Origin: Acanthochlamys bracteata | Taxonomy: Eukaryota; Streptophyta; Magnoliopsida; Pandanales; Velloziaceae | Direction of reading: 5' to 3' | Assembly (NCBI GenBank): GCA_019914995.1 | Contig: CM034130.1 | Coordinates: 930,001 to 994,000, forward strand | DNA: 64,000 nucleotides | Part shown: one piece after another, positions 35,500-55,402 of the stretch | Numbering within the stretch: the stretch's first letter is position 1 | How the letters are laid out: each line of letters opens with the position of its first letter | Program-made: the position numbers and the translations under genes | The notes under the pieces: generated by a model | What the model saw: the letters and a program-made list of their open reading frames with translations, nothing else | Database searches by the model: none | What the model was told of the DNA's origin: nothing

Positions 35500-37008
35500 T
35501 TAATAACTCCTTCTCTGTTTTTTTATTTTCTTTCTTTCTACCCACTTTCCCTCCCGACGCAGCCACCCAACGCGCTCCTTCTTTGCATTGCGGCGATCTT
35601 CCGGCGCACAACCTCCTTCTCCGTCGAAGAACACCTCTTTGCTGCCGTCAGACCCTCACCTTACTCTCCTCCAGACGTCGCTGTAGCTTTCCTACCACCG
35701 CGGCTAGAGATAAGTATTTTCGCCGGACCTCTTCGCCAGCCGTCCGACTGCGGTAAGAACCTAGAATCCATCTCCTTGTCTTGATGATACTCTTTTGCTT
35801 GTCAATTCGGTCGAATTTCATCTTGATAAGAGGAATTGCATTGCCGGGTGAAGTCAATTTCGGACGATTTCCGGCCGCCAGCGTGAACTTTCCTCGTCCT
35901 TTTCGGCGTCATTCTCATAAGCTCAATAGTTCTTTTGCCTCTTGCAGCTGTTTGAATTTTCTTTCCGGGCGATTATCTTCCGACCAACACTGTTCATACA
36001 GACAAACGGGCCCCAACTTGCAGGTGAGATATAATATGCGTATTGTTCATCTAGAAGTTGCTGCTGGATGGATTATTAATTGGTTATGATATAGGTGAAG
36101 GATTGAATAGTCGACAAGTCGTTGCCTATAAAAGCCAATTTGGAGTCCGATTATCTCTCTTGAGTTGGTAACTTTCTAATCTTGCTACCGATAGTGTTAG
36201 TTGAGTAGCGGATGGGAATTAAATTGTTGGTTGAATGGATGAAACCCTAGAATGGGTACACAGTTGGGCAATTTGATTTTAGGTTTGAACTTGGTTATGC
36301 CTTTATGCGAGTGTCGAGTTTAGACTCCGTTTAGCATACTTGAATATTGAATGTGTCCCTGTAGGGTGCACGATTCAGTTAACCACTCAAAGTGGTACGT
36401 AGGTTGGCATTCTCCTGCACGGATTGTGCACTCGTAATTCGATTGTAAACTTAGATTGGATTAATTTGTTTGGTTTGGGACTCGTCAACATGTGTTTTAG
36501 GAGATTTAGCAATGTGGTAAATTTGAACATACTACTTGGATTGGACTTAAATGGCATATGCTGGTAGTTCTAATGATGGACTAGAATTGTTATGACTTGG
36601 GTGTTTCAGTACTTGCTTTCAAAGTGTTTGTGGTAATGCCCAAGTGGTCATGTTGAAATTTTGAAGTGGAGTACCTGAAATTTTCAGAAGTTCTCTGATC
36701 TGGCGATGTCTTGTGCTAGATTTAGACTACGATTAGCTTGTGGACCAGGTAAGGCTAGTGGCACTTGATCTTGCGACTTTTAAAATCGTTAACTCTTCGT
36801 GTTGTCAAAATTTTCGTATAAGCTTATATAACTTTTTTGGCTGTAGATTTTCAATTATGAACTGGAACTAAAGCCATCATCTTCATCTATTTATTGTTCT
36901 CTCCTATCTACTGCTGCTATGTTGTTTCATGAATATCATTTATATTCTAAACTTGTTTGCATTCAATTTGATAATGCTACATTGACCTTTCACATAGTGT
37001 GCATGCAG
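35500..37008 (+). other. Probable 5' UTR exon and leader intron of the Rpr2/Rpp21-type gene
   Basis: A pyrimidine-rich, GC-richer leader (about 35500-36023) ends with CAG and a good donor (GTGAGAT at 36024). The next good acceptor (GTGCATGCAG) ends at 37008, directly before the ATG. The leader has short open frames but no recognised protein, so it is read as untranslated. Leader introns often raise expression in plants; not tested here. Confidence 0.5.
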
Positions 37009-39438
37009 ATGGCTATGAAGAGAGGGAACAAGGGTGGTTTGATGCCAAACTCAGTTATACATAGAGCTTCAACTCTACGTGAGGAAAATGCGAACAGGAT
37101 TACACATTATGTGAGTTACCAATCCATATTGAAGATGAAACATCTGCAAAGATTAGCAATGTGGTCTGTCAAGGATGCTTGTGTGCCTCCTCTAGGTGCT
37201 TTATTCGGGCGTGGATTAGCTGCTAAAGCAGAATGTGAAGGGAAACCCTTGCACCCATCATTGATATTTTGCGAACGGTGAGCTTGTTATCAATCTACCA
37301 TCCAGATCTGAATGAACCTCTGATTCTATGTTTGATAAAATTGACAGTTTCTCAAAGCATTTATTGTTTATATCTGAAACTCTTGTCTCTTGGTGTTTGT
37401 TAGATAGAGTGTCTACGGTTATTGCAATCCTTCTATATAATGTTGAAATTGTTGTTGATAGAAATAGGTACTGTAGATTCAAACTCAGAACCATTCAAGC
37501 AAAATGCCACGTCTTTCAATTGTCTTTGTTAGTTGATCACTATCATATCGTACATGTTAATAGGCTTGTTTCCTTAGGTATGGCAACGCGCCCTTGTAAA
37601 CTTTTAAGTAGAATGAGTCGAGGATAGCGGATACCTTTATGATGCACTTATTTGTGCCACCTCATTGTATAATTAAAAATCTTTATTAGAATTACATCTA
37701 GAAACTTGAATTAGTGCTGTTTATAGTGGATAGAAGGCCTTAAGGTTATTGCTTTTTTTTTTTTTGTTTTTATAACTTTTTGTTCTGTCTTTCTTTCTTG
37801 CCCATGGTTGTTTGTTTCTTCAAATTTCAACGGTGAAAGAATTTATGTAGGTCTTTATAACTTTACATTTAATTTCACCTATTTGTTTATGATGACCATA
37901 AAATATTCCTAAAACTGATATTTTTTCATTTCCTATTTTCAATCTGTTAACACTGTGACTGTTCTTGTAATAAAATTTGAAATATTTGCAGATGTGAAAC
38001 CATACTTCAGCCAGGTTTTAATTGCACTGTCCGAATTGAGAAGAATGTAAACAAGGCTAGACACAAGAAGTCATGTGGTTCTTTTCACAATAATGTAGTA
38101 TACACATGTCATTTCTGTTCGCATCGCACCTTAAAACCAGGCACTTATAAAGGCCACATGAAAAGCCTGTTAGCTTCAAAACCAAAGCGACTAGCTGGTA
38201 GGACTGTAGCCTCATCGGGAGATGCATATTTTGGAATTTCTGAACCCACAGTAGCTTTTAAGCAGAATCTTCATAAGAATAAGCTAGGGAAAATTCCTTC
38301 AGAACCATCTTCTGCTAGAAACCTGCCAGATATGCTTGCACCAGCAAAGGATGCAACAGTTGAAGAGTCGGAAACCCCTGTGGAAAAACTTGTGAGTGTC
38401 TCTGAGAAGAAAGGAGAGACGAGATCGTCTGATCCTAGCAAGATGTTTGCAAATGCTTGTTTTGCTAAGAAGGATATGACCGTTAAGAAGTTGAAATCCC
38501 CTGTGAAGAAACTGACCATCACAAAGAAGAAAAGAAAGATGATAGCTTCAGATCCTATTGAAAAACCTTTAGATGCTGACCTTGGGGAAGAGGACTCAGA
38601 AGTTCAAGAGTTGATAATACCTGCAGGAAACTTGTTGTGTACTCCTAAAAAGAAGAGAAAGACAGCAGCTTCAGATCCTAGCAAAAGATCTGCGGATGCT
38701 TGCTTTGCTGAAGAGGATGAAGCCTGTCAAGAGTTGAAAACCCATGTGAAAAAGTCTAAGAAGAAGAGAAAGATAACGGTTTCTGATCCTAGCAAAAACT
38801 TTGCAGATGCCCACCTTTCTGAAAAAGATAAAGCAGTTGAAGAGTTGAAATCCCCTGCGAAAAAATCTAAGAAGAAGAGAAAGACCGGAACTTCAAAGCA
38901 TAGCAAAAAATTGGCAGATACTCACCTTGTTGAAGAGGACGAAGCAGATCAAGAGTTGAAAACCCTTACTAAAAGATCGTTGAGTGCCTCTAAGAAGAGA
39001 AAGAAAGCAGCTACTCATCTTAACAAAAAATCTAGAGATGATAGTGTTTCTGAGCAGGGTGCAGTAATTCAAGAGTCAAAAACCCCTGTGAAAAAGCTTT
39101 CGAGTGTGTCTAAGAAGAAGAAAAAGAAAACAATTTCTGATCATAGCAAGACTGGAGAAGGAAGCATCGCTGGGGATGCAGTAGTCCAAGAATCAAATAC
39201 CCCTTTTAACAAACTGTTGAGTGTCTCTAGTAAGAAGAAAAGAAAGACAGCAGCTTCTAATTCTAGCAAGAAATCTGCAGATGCTCGGCTCGCTGAAGCT
39301 ACAGCTTCTGGACACAACACTGGTGGGTCTAGCAAGCGAAAAAGAAAAAGATGGATTACACTAAAGGAAATAGCTGAGATCAATGAACAACAAAAGAGAG
39401 CAAACCTCACTGACTTTGCAATTCCATTTCGCATGTAG
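37009..39438 (+). CDS. RNase P Rpr2/Rpp21-type zinc-ribbon protein with Lys-rich repeat tail (571 aa)
   Basis: Exons 37009-37277 and 37992-39438 (1716 nt), GT-AG intron splitting Arg90. Residues 1-145 form the conserved part: SVIHRASTLREENANRI helix, then a zinc ribbon with Cys88-x2-Cys91 (FCERCE) and Cys129-x2-Cys132 (YTCHFCSHRTLKPG), the pattern of Rpr2/Rpp21/SNM1 subunits of RNase P and MRP. Compare Arabidopsis At5g41270 (from memory). The tail of about 420 residues holds eight degenerate ~40-residue repeats, each with a VQELKTPVKK-like segment, a KKKRK basic cluster and an SDPSKKSADA-like segment, then ends SKRKRKRWITLKEIAEINEQ. Basic clusters predict nuclear or nucleolar location. Role in tRNA or rRNA processing is inferred from the domain only; the alternative ATG is two codons downstream. 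Confidence 0.85.
38338..39300 (+). repeat. Eight ~40-codon lysine-rich repeats within the Rpr2-type gene
   Basis: In-frame units start near DATVEESETP, DMTVKKLKSP, DSEVQELIIP, DEACQELKTH, DKAVEELKSP, DEADQELKTL, GAVIQESKTP and DAVVQESNTP. Each is followed by a KKKRK-type cluster and most by SDPSK-like residues. Units vary from 37 to 41 residues. Confidence 0.85.
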
Positions 39439-40180
39439 TGTGTAAAGAGAGTATGCTGTAAATTATAGAATTTAGTAAGAATATCTGTTTTATCTTCGTC
39501 TATCCTTTTCTTTTTTTTCGTTGTGGTCACTTCTCAAGCAGTCGAGCTTTATCAGTTATATAAGTTGTTGTATGCAGAAAGCTTCAAATTGTTTGAAGCT
39601 TGGTTTTTTCTTTTTCTCCTCATTTCCGGTACCGAGTCTGAAATGATTTTCTTCGTTGAGAAATAAAATGAAAATGATGCAGGAAAAGCAAGATGTGTTA
39701 GTTAATTGTATAAAGTTTTCATGAGTTTCAATGCAAAAATGCAGGAAAATATAAAAATTTATATTGCAGTCTAAAGTCCAAACATTTTTTCTTTACCGAT
39801 CTATGCTTGAACGTCTAACTGGAATGCCATGCCTTATTAAAAGGCTAATCATATCTTTTGGCCCAGACAAAGGAGAAGTGTGTGGAAACTGAAGTGGAAG
39901 GAAAAGGAGTTGCTAACCTAACAACAAGCCTCCGGAGCTGGAAACATTCAGGGTAGATGAGCTTCTGTGAAGGCAAATGCTTTAGGGGAGATTTCAATGA
40001 GAAGCAAAAAGATCAAAACTAGGAAAGATGAACTTCATACCATTTGCAATGGTCTTGTTGCAGATGGAAAAGTATATGTGATGAAATAATTTAACAAATG
40101 AAAATGAATAAAGTGCTTTTTCGTTATTTACATGCTGGCAATGCAAGATTCATGAAGCTTTAAATTTACATCATTTTCTA
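39439..40180. other. Intergenic, 3' flank of the Rpr2-type gene
   Basis: No recognised feature; probable 3' UTR at the left and, at the right, sequence next to the demethylase pseudogene. Confidence 0.4.
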
Positions 40181-43100
40181 GTTATCCTATGCAGGAGCTT
40201 CTTATTAGCTCTCCATAAACAATCGATCTCACTGTGAGACCTGGCAATATCACCAAGGTTGAAAGCAGCTTCAGTGCTATTACATGTTCTTGAAGGAGCT
40301 CCAGTTCTGGAAAGCTAAATGTGGAATTCTCAGTTTGTTTGATAAAATCTTCGACCTCCTGTTAAGTAATAAACAGTGTTAGTAATTGACATATGTGTCG
40401 TAGAATTCTTTACACTGAGCAAGATTTTTTCAAATTCAACCTCATGTTATGTGATAATCATTACATCAAGTTGACAATTTTTTAAAAAAACTCATTATGA
40501 TTGATGCAAAGTAATAGCTGCTTTCTGGGGCACTATCACCTTGAATTTGAAGGAATCCTTCATGATCTCTTTACATTGAACTGCCCACACACCAACCTTA
40601 CTGCATAAATCCTGCCAGCAACTTCATCTCAGGAATTTTGACATGAAGCTCCACCATCTAAGAAATCCACAAAAAGTGTAAGACTGAAGTAAAGAAACAA
40701 CAATCTCCGGTGAAATTGGATATGAAAGACAAGCAACACGATTGAGTAAACAAACAACTGTGTGATACATATTAAGAAAAAGAAATCTCTGACCTAAGGT
40801 TTAAGTCATGCCTTTTTTATTAATTGCACTTAATGGCATTCTTTAATCAGGCTTGCTTCATCACAAATCAAGGAGAAAAAGATTAGATCAGGCAACTATT
40901 GTACTTTAAAAAACTGATGCCGTGATAAATCTTCATTCAGCATACAACTTGGAAAAATATAAGCATAAACTGTCAACTCCAACTTTAACTGGGACCCTTC
41001 TTAGTTGAGTTGTAGAAAACTAGTTTACATTAACGCTTTCAAAGAGTCACATAGTCAACCATCCTTCAGAATGATAATATGTTGCTTTACCCGAAAGTAA
41101 AAGACTGTAACCTAACAGAGAATCATCTAAAATTACAGCTTAAAGTGGAAGCATGTTCATATGGCAAGAGCTTGCAGATGGAAAAAAAATCCCTTTTTTT
41201 ATTACCTTTGCTATTTCCTGATTTATTCTAGATAAACTGGACATTTGATAGCTCTAGCATACAATGATTCCAATTGATCAACCTAAAAAAATAGGCGCAT
41301 AAGAAAAAGAAGTACATAACTAACCCTTTGTGAAATCAAAATATACCTTGTTAGAAACATCTAAGTTGCATCAAGAAATGATCAAGAATGAATATGCTTG
41401 ATAAGTAAATCCTATAAGCTAGAGTGTACCATAGGACTTCCAACGAACCAGATACCAAAAGAGAACAGGAGAAACAACAGTCACGCTACTTACACAATTT
41501 ATTGAAAGCACAAGAGATACTTGTAGGTTTAGACATGTGCAAGAAGAACATGAAGTATTAGAACAGCTGAGTGCTTCATGAAAAGGGCTAAGAAGTGCCA
41601 AGTAACGAACAGGTCTTAGAAAGCATGAAGCAAAAGGAGTTAATTCAAAAAATAATACAATTTCTAGTAGCCAGAAGATATTGAGCATCAATCACAAATG
41701 CAGCTGATTGCCTAGGCTTCTATGCCTGCTGACAATACCCAAGCATCATCATTTTGGATATAGTTCAGTGAAAGATTAACATAAGTAATGGCAGCAACTT
41801 ACATGCAAACGAGATGATAAAGCATTCCCTATTTCAGAAACCAACAATATCGCATTATCTGCACAGACCTGGGAGTGACTGAAATAGTTAGAAAGTAGCC
41901 AGATAGAGCTGAATATCCAGACAAAATATAGGCGAGCCAGACCTTGAGCTTAGTAAGAGCTTCATAGCAGCACAAAGTGCCACAGCTCAGTAACTGCTCA
42001 ACCTCAAACAATGACACTTTCTACAGGCCCTCCTCGCCACTACGTGCTCAGCTATCCAGATTTGATAGGCACTTTCTGGCATCCACTGCCCATTTCTGAA
42101 TCTCCTGTAATTTGCTCGACATAGTTCATATCTGGCAAAAAATTGTTGTTAACAAGAGAATGCTAGAAACTAATACGATAACTGAAGATGTAAAGAATAA
42201 TAAAGTAGGGGTGCAATCATACTGGATCCATGTTATGCTCAGCCCAAAGAAATTGTTCAGCTTCCTTCAGTAAAAAAACTACAATCAGTAACAGAGAAAG
42301 ACATCTCCAAAACTCGGCAGGCACTCAAACTCCAGTCTTCAGCAAGCTCTGCTTAACTCATATAGACGTCCATTTACCTGCTCATAGAGTCAAAAACAGA
42401 TCGTAAATGCTAAACTGTAACAGCTATTTACATCTTTTTGCTAAACTGTAGACAATACATGACGTTGAACTCGGCTATCTTCCCAAATGTAAATATCCCA
42501 CACAGAAAAGCATCAACCTACAGTGGAATTCTAAGAATTAACAAACAAAAAACCAAAATAGCCCATAGAGAAAAGAAACAATACAACTTGGAATCTTAAA
42601 AATTCACAAAAATACTCCCTTAAGAAAGATAGATTCTACCATGATCAATGTAGTCTCTTTGCTCATGAGGAAGTGGTTTTGGACATGGAACTGTTCCCAA
42701 AATGCCTAATTTCTTTCCCAGAAGCTCTTTCAGAGATAAAAAAAAAAGGTCTCCACACTTGAGAACTATTAGTTCAAGAAGTTCAACTTTAGCTTGGCTA
42801 TGTTCTATGTAATTTGTTTTAAATCTGAAACTACTTTGTGCAAAGCTGGAACTCAATCAGCAAACAGTTAAAATTCAGCAAAGAGAGTAGAAAGTGAACT
42901 ATCAAATTCTTTGCTAAACAAAGTACTGCCTAAACTTCAAGAGGTCTTAGTTTTTTTGCCAACGACAACAGTCATTTATATACATCAACTTTGACAGTCC
43001 AATGCAATATGCTCACAAAAAAACCTGATAGTGCAGGGGCAGACAGCATGCAAATAGCGTCGACCTTAGGTAGATCCAAAGGGATATGTAGATCCCAAAA

Positions 43101-43584
43101 TCTGAACTAAAGTAGAATTATTCATTTATCGAAAATTCTTCCTAGTCAAGTAGTACCTTTCATTGATATTATAGTTTAGGTGACACAACTAAGGCACCAC
43201 TTTTGGAAGAGTTTGAAAGCATTGCTTAGAGAATTGTTCCATATGTAGAATTGATAGCGGTCCAATCTTGAGTAAGATTTTCCAGAGCATGGTTGATGCC
43301 CCATCATAGGTGCTCGGATGAGAAAAAATATAACTGACTAACTCTTGAGGAAATTATTAGGTTCAAGGTGAGTAGATGAGAAAAGAATTAATATATTAGA
43401 GTTTCAAAATTCATTGGATTAAACTTTTATGTCGCATTGAACTTTCTAGAGTATGAAGTAGACTCTTTAGATGTCTTATCTTGATTAGCTCCTATATTAT
43501 TATATCTCTCAAGTTCCTTATGTAACTATAAAAAAATTTTCACCATGCTTTTCAGAAATTTGGATTGTAGTTAGTTTCCTCATG

Positions 43585-44218
43585 CTGATAATTTCTTGAT
43601 CAGTAGGGACAACTTTCCCACATCACAAAAGCAGTACACTTAAATTGTCCAACCAGTTAAATAGGAAGACAAGTATCAAGGTAAATATCACATACGATGA
43701 TGTACAAACTTTGGTACTTTGCTTGAAAAGAAGGTGCACATACTGCGCAGCATAAGAGTGAAGCTAATTCATTAGAACTCTTTAAAAGAAAAAAAATTAG
43801 ACCAAAATTAACTTGGCCTTGAAGGATTTAGAAGAATTAAATCTTTCATTGTTTTATCTTGATATTTGTTCTCCTGGAATTTAACTGGTTGGACAATTTG
43901 TGTACTAGTTTTTGTAATGTGAGAAAGTTGTCCCTATTGGTCATGAAATTATCACATATGATGATGTAAAGACTTCGGTACTTTGCTTGAAAAGAATGCT
44001 GCGTCTACAATACAATAATCATAAATTAAGCCTTTATCTCATTTGAGTGAGGTCGTCTAAAATGAATTCCTTTTTTTTTTTTTCATTCCGTACGATTACG
44101 AATCAGATTCAATGAAAAATCTAATTCTTCTAAATCTTTCAAGGCCAAATTAATTTTGGTCTAACCCTTTTTTTCTTCTAAATTGTTCTAATAGAATCGT
44201 ATCACTCTTATGCTGCAT
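43585..44218. repeat. Mosaic of nested inverted and direct repeats inside the demethylase relic
   Basis: Segment A (43585-43687) is inverted at 43855-43960 (GTCCAACCAGTTAAAT shared). Segment C (43747-43840) is inverted at 44120-44218 (TTAGACCAAAATTAA shared). Segment B (43685-43735) recurs in direct orientation at 43945-44000 (GGTACTTTGCTTGAAAAGAA shared). Order: A B C A' B C'. Similarity is high but not perfect. No coding content seen. Confidence 0.7.
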
Positions 44219-44599
44219 CTTATATAACATAACAATACATTTTGTTAATTGAATGATAATGGCATGTGTATTTTAGACTTTAATTGACATTTATGGAAAC
44301 GGCTTTTTGTGAGTCTTTCCTCAAACTGCTCTAATTATCTCCAAGCAACGCATAAAGCAAGTGCAAACACTTCCAGACACTATACAGACAATGCTATCAG
44401 TTCACTGATCTTGAAACCAAATATGTATATCATTGATATACATGGATAAAAATCATTACTCTTTGTGCTAAGAAATATTATCAAGTTCTAAGACATTCAA
44501 ATTTTTGGCAAAAAGGACTCTAACCAGCATTAAGTAGCTGCAAATTATTCAAAATACACTAAGGGATCTTGGCAAAGCTTTTTATTTCAACATTTCATT

Positions 44600-44808
44600 T
44601 CAACTTATCGTTTTCTAATAGACTTTCTACAGTATTCTAAAAAAAATTTCAAAATATTTTGCAAGTACAGGTGAATTGTAGTCATAAATCTTTATATATA
44701 TGATTTTTATTTTTGTTTGATAAGAAGCCCAAGCTCGTTTCTGAAAAAGTCACAAAACAAACTTTTTTTTCAAAAAAGCTCTTTATTTTAAGCACTCCCA
44801 AACGACCC
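44600..44808. mobile_element. MITE-like element, family A
   Basis: Clear right end AAGCACTCCCAAACGACCCT with the family A interior (CTCGTTTCTGAAAAAGTC); the left end is less certain. Lies within the JmjC region of the demethylase relic. Confidence 0.55.
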
Positions 44809-46142
44809 TAAAGCAACAAGCAACACAAGATCTACATACCAGTACACATAATTTTATCGAGTAAAAGCAGTGATCCTCAACATGTCATCCCAACATAAAC
44901 CCAGGAATCGTGACACCAGTAATATTTTCATGAACTGCACCAAGTATCGACCCTTGCAATTTAGGCAGATTGTTGACATTCATTGGCTAAAACAGTATTC
45001 CTGCAAATTGTCTAAATTAGCCGATGCTAACATAAAACTGCCTGTGCATGGAAAGCCACTGCAATGCACAAAAATGTCCAACTCATTATCATACATAACC
45101 TCCACTTCTCCTGCTCTTCCTTCCACAACCTCCAAAAACTTCTTCTCAATTTGCACTATACTAGCCTGCCCCTGGCAAAAGACTTTTTCTTCTTATCCAC
45201 TCATCCGTCTTCCTGAACTCCTCAACTGTGCAACACTTACCTGGAACAAACCCGAAACTATCCTCATCCAAGTTAATGCAACACGCTATCCAAAGATGGC
45301 GAGAGGCAGTACAAATGCCACCCCTTGTCACACCTATCACATAGAAGCATCAAATCAGCATGCAGCCCACTGTTACATTGCCCACATATCTGATCAAATT
45401 GCTCATCAACTACACTAAATTGGTCTTCATCTAATCCTTTCTTCCTCTTCCTACGACATGGCAATTGGTTCACATCTTGATCCCCTGAAGGTGTATGTCT
45501 CCAAGAAGATTCAATTGTCCTTCTACTGCCTCACTCACTTGCTCAGAATTCAATCGTTTCATCCTCTTACTATCAGGAAATTGCTTAATTTCATTGTCAC
45601 AATTCTCATCCAGCTGCAACTGGTTCTCTTGTGAGCTCATTTGCTCGGAATTCAATCATTCCCTTCTCTTCCTATCAGACATTTGCTTAATTTCATCCTC
45701 AAACATCAGATCGAGATGCTCCTTTTTCTCTTCTGCGTGCACTTGCTCAAAATTCGATCCCTCCTCCTCTTTCTATAGGATTCTATCAGAAGGCGACGAC
45801 CGCTCAGCTAGGTAATCTTCATACTCACACAAGAGATCAGTACAAAGCTGAGTAAGGACATGTTTGGAGCACTCTGTATCCGTTGCACGAGCCGAATGAG
45901 TTTATCAACATCACCCCAACGCTTTTCTCTACCAACCTTACTGTAGCCTCCAAATCTCTTCACGGCATTAAAAAACTTGTAGAGATCGAGATGCGGTCCA
46001 AGAAACGGAGGCTTTCGTCAAGGAGATTTTCGACCAAGTTGCAACAAATTGAACCATTCGAGCTCCAGCTTGATGGTTTCAAAATCGCAAGAAGCAACGG
46101 GAGACGGGAGACGGCGAATAGATCGTCTCTTCATAGGACATC

Positions 46143-46436
46143 GAAAGCGTGTTTCAAATGTCCACTGAGTTTTATGAAACTAAAAGGTAAGAAGTAAAAT
46201 TTTTTTAAAAATAAATTAAAAATAATATTTAATATTTATATTTTAATAATTTTAAAAAAATATTAAAAAATAAAAATATAATTATATTAAAAATTATATA
46301 AATAAAAAATTAGATTTAAAATTTAAAATATGAAAGTAAAATTCTGAATTTATTATATAATTAAAATATATAAATCATTCAAATATTTATAATAAAAAAA
46401 TAAAATTATTAACACTTAAAATACGTCTTTAAAAAT
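46143..46436. mobile_element. MITE-like element, family B, inserted in the demethylase relic
   Basis: About 290 bp. Left AAGCGTGTTTCAAATGTCC, right AACACTTAAAATACGTCTT (complementary to family B ends with several mismatches). It separates JmjN-coding from ARID-coding sequence, where intact relatives have continuous protein. Confidence 0.7.
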
Positions 46437-46620
46437 AGGAAAATGGCCAGTAAGTGGTGAGAACCACGATGGCGGACGAATAATATGGCAAATTCCAAAC
46501 TGCTATGCTTCAGGTCGAATCGATTCGATATAAGAGATCGGATTGAGAAATTCTTCCTCCGACGGTAGATTAAAAGAGAAAAAAATAATGGGGCCCATAT
46601 AAGCTAGAGCAGCAGAAGTT

Positions 46621-47480
46621 GGAGTGGTAGCCGTGGTACGGCGGAACGACTTTTTTTATGGGACGAGTTGTACATATTGTTAAATATAGATATTGTTAAA
46701 CGGAGCTTAAAATAAAAAAATTTTAAAAAATTATTTTAAAATTTTAAAAATAATTAACTTTTTCTAAAAAATAAATTTATGTATATAGAATTTTATATTT
46801 ATAAATTGTTATAAAAATTTCGTAAATATTCTAAATTTATTAAAATTAAAATAAAAATAAAACGAAATATAGTGGCAGCTGCTCCGGTAACTATTTTCAT
46901 GCATTACACTCGCTACTGCCACTAGCTGCTACTATATTGCAGGCCCGATAAACTCAGAAATTTTGTGAAGCCCAAACATAAATCATTATGGACCTACGCC
47001 CCAAAACGTAACCAAATGGGCCATAAGTGTAATCCATAGAAACATAAGTAGGCCTGTATATTGTACTAGATTTGAAGGTCCATATCATGGCCCATATTAG
47101 GTCTAAACTATTCTTTTTGTCGCGTTCCGTACAATGAAATCCACGAGGACCAAGCAGGAAACTGCGCCGTGAATTGCAGGGTGGGCCCCACGATAAAACG
47201 GTCTGAACCCAAACAACGACAACAACTCCCCCCTCTTTTCACGTTTCTCCCTCACGCTCTCCACGACACCACCCCCGTCCGAGGGTGAGCCTCGCGCCTG
47301 CGGTGGTCCCCACTTCTTCCACAAGTAACGTACGAGACGAGACCACCACTCCCAGTCAAACTACTCGCTTCCAGTCATCCGTTTAGCCATTCCCTAAGAC
47401 ACCCGCGAAAGTGAATTATCACTCCGCGAGACATACCTACTGTTGTTATGTTGTTTAATGAGGACGACGGCAAATTGAGT
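46621..47480. other. Intergenic, left of the BSK gene
   Basis: 46680-46870 is AT-rich and possibly a decayed MITE. 46870-47480 is unremarkable upstream sequence with no gene found on either strand. Confidence 0.45.

Positions 47481-55402
<7,922 letters not shown>

Larger units (their letters stand above)
34066..35500. other. Intergenic with two MITEs
   Basis: No gene seen apart from the elements at 34868-35068 and 35085-35393. Confidence 0.5.
40180..46620 (-). pseudogene. Decayed KDM5/JMJ17-like histone demethylase gene
   Basis: Ordered remains of a JmjN-ARID-PHD-JmjC-PLU1 protein (H3K4 demethylase family; Arabidopsis JMJ17 type). JmjN near 46445-46570 reads EEEFLNPISYIESIRPEA, a stop, then FGICHIIRPPSW. 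ARID at 45880-46130 reads ASCDFETIKLELEWF and LYKFFNAVKRFGGYSKV. PHD finger at 45290-45470 reads QICGQCNSGLHADLML and CDRCDKGWHLYCLSPSL, and lacks its last zinc ligands. JmjC N-terminal parts at 44850-45240 read IEKKFLEVVEGRAGEVEVMY and NVNNLPKLQGSILGAVHENI, then HVEDHCFYS; the segment just before this iron-binding HxE region is missing. PLU-1-like exons at 42210-42300, 41810-42110 (KVSLFEVEQLL) and 40180-40365. At least several in-frame stops (after RPEA, near 46023, 45777, 45656 and 45292) and frameshifts. A family B MITE sits between JmjN and ARID. Introns are retained, so not a retrocopy. Confidence 0.87.

Noticed and set aside
35458-36089. Open frames of 90-108 aa before the Rpr2-type gene
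   Set aside because: Pyrimidine-rich leader without family resemblance; a good donor at 36024 and acceptor at 37008 fit a 5' UTR exon better.
44870-45418. 182-aa plus-strand open frame
   Set aside because: Antisense to the PHD and JmjC remnants of the demethylase relic; composition is that of a shadow frame.
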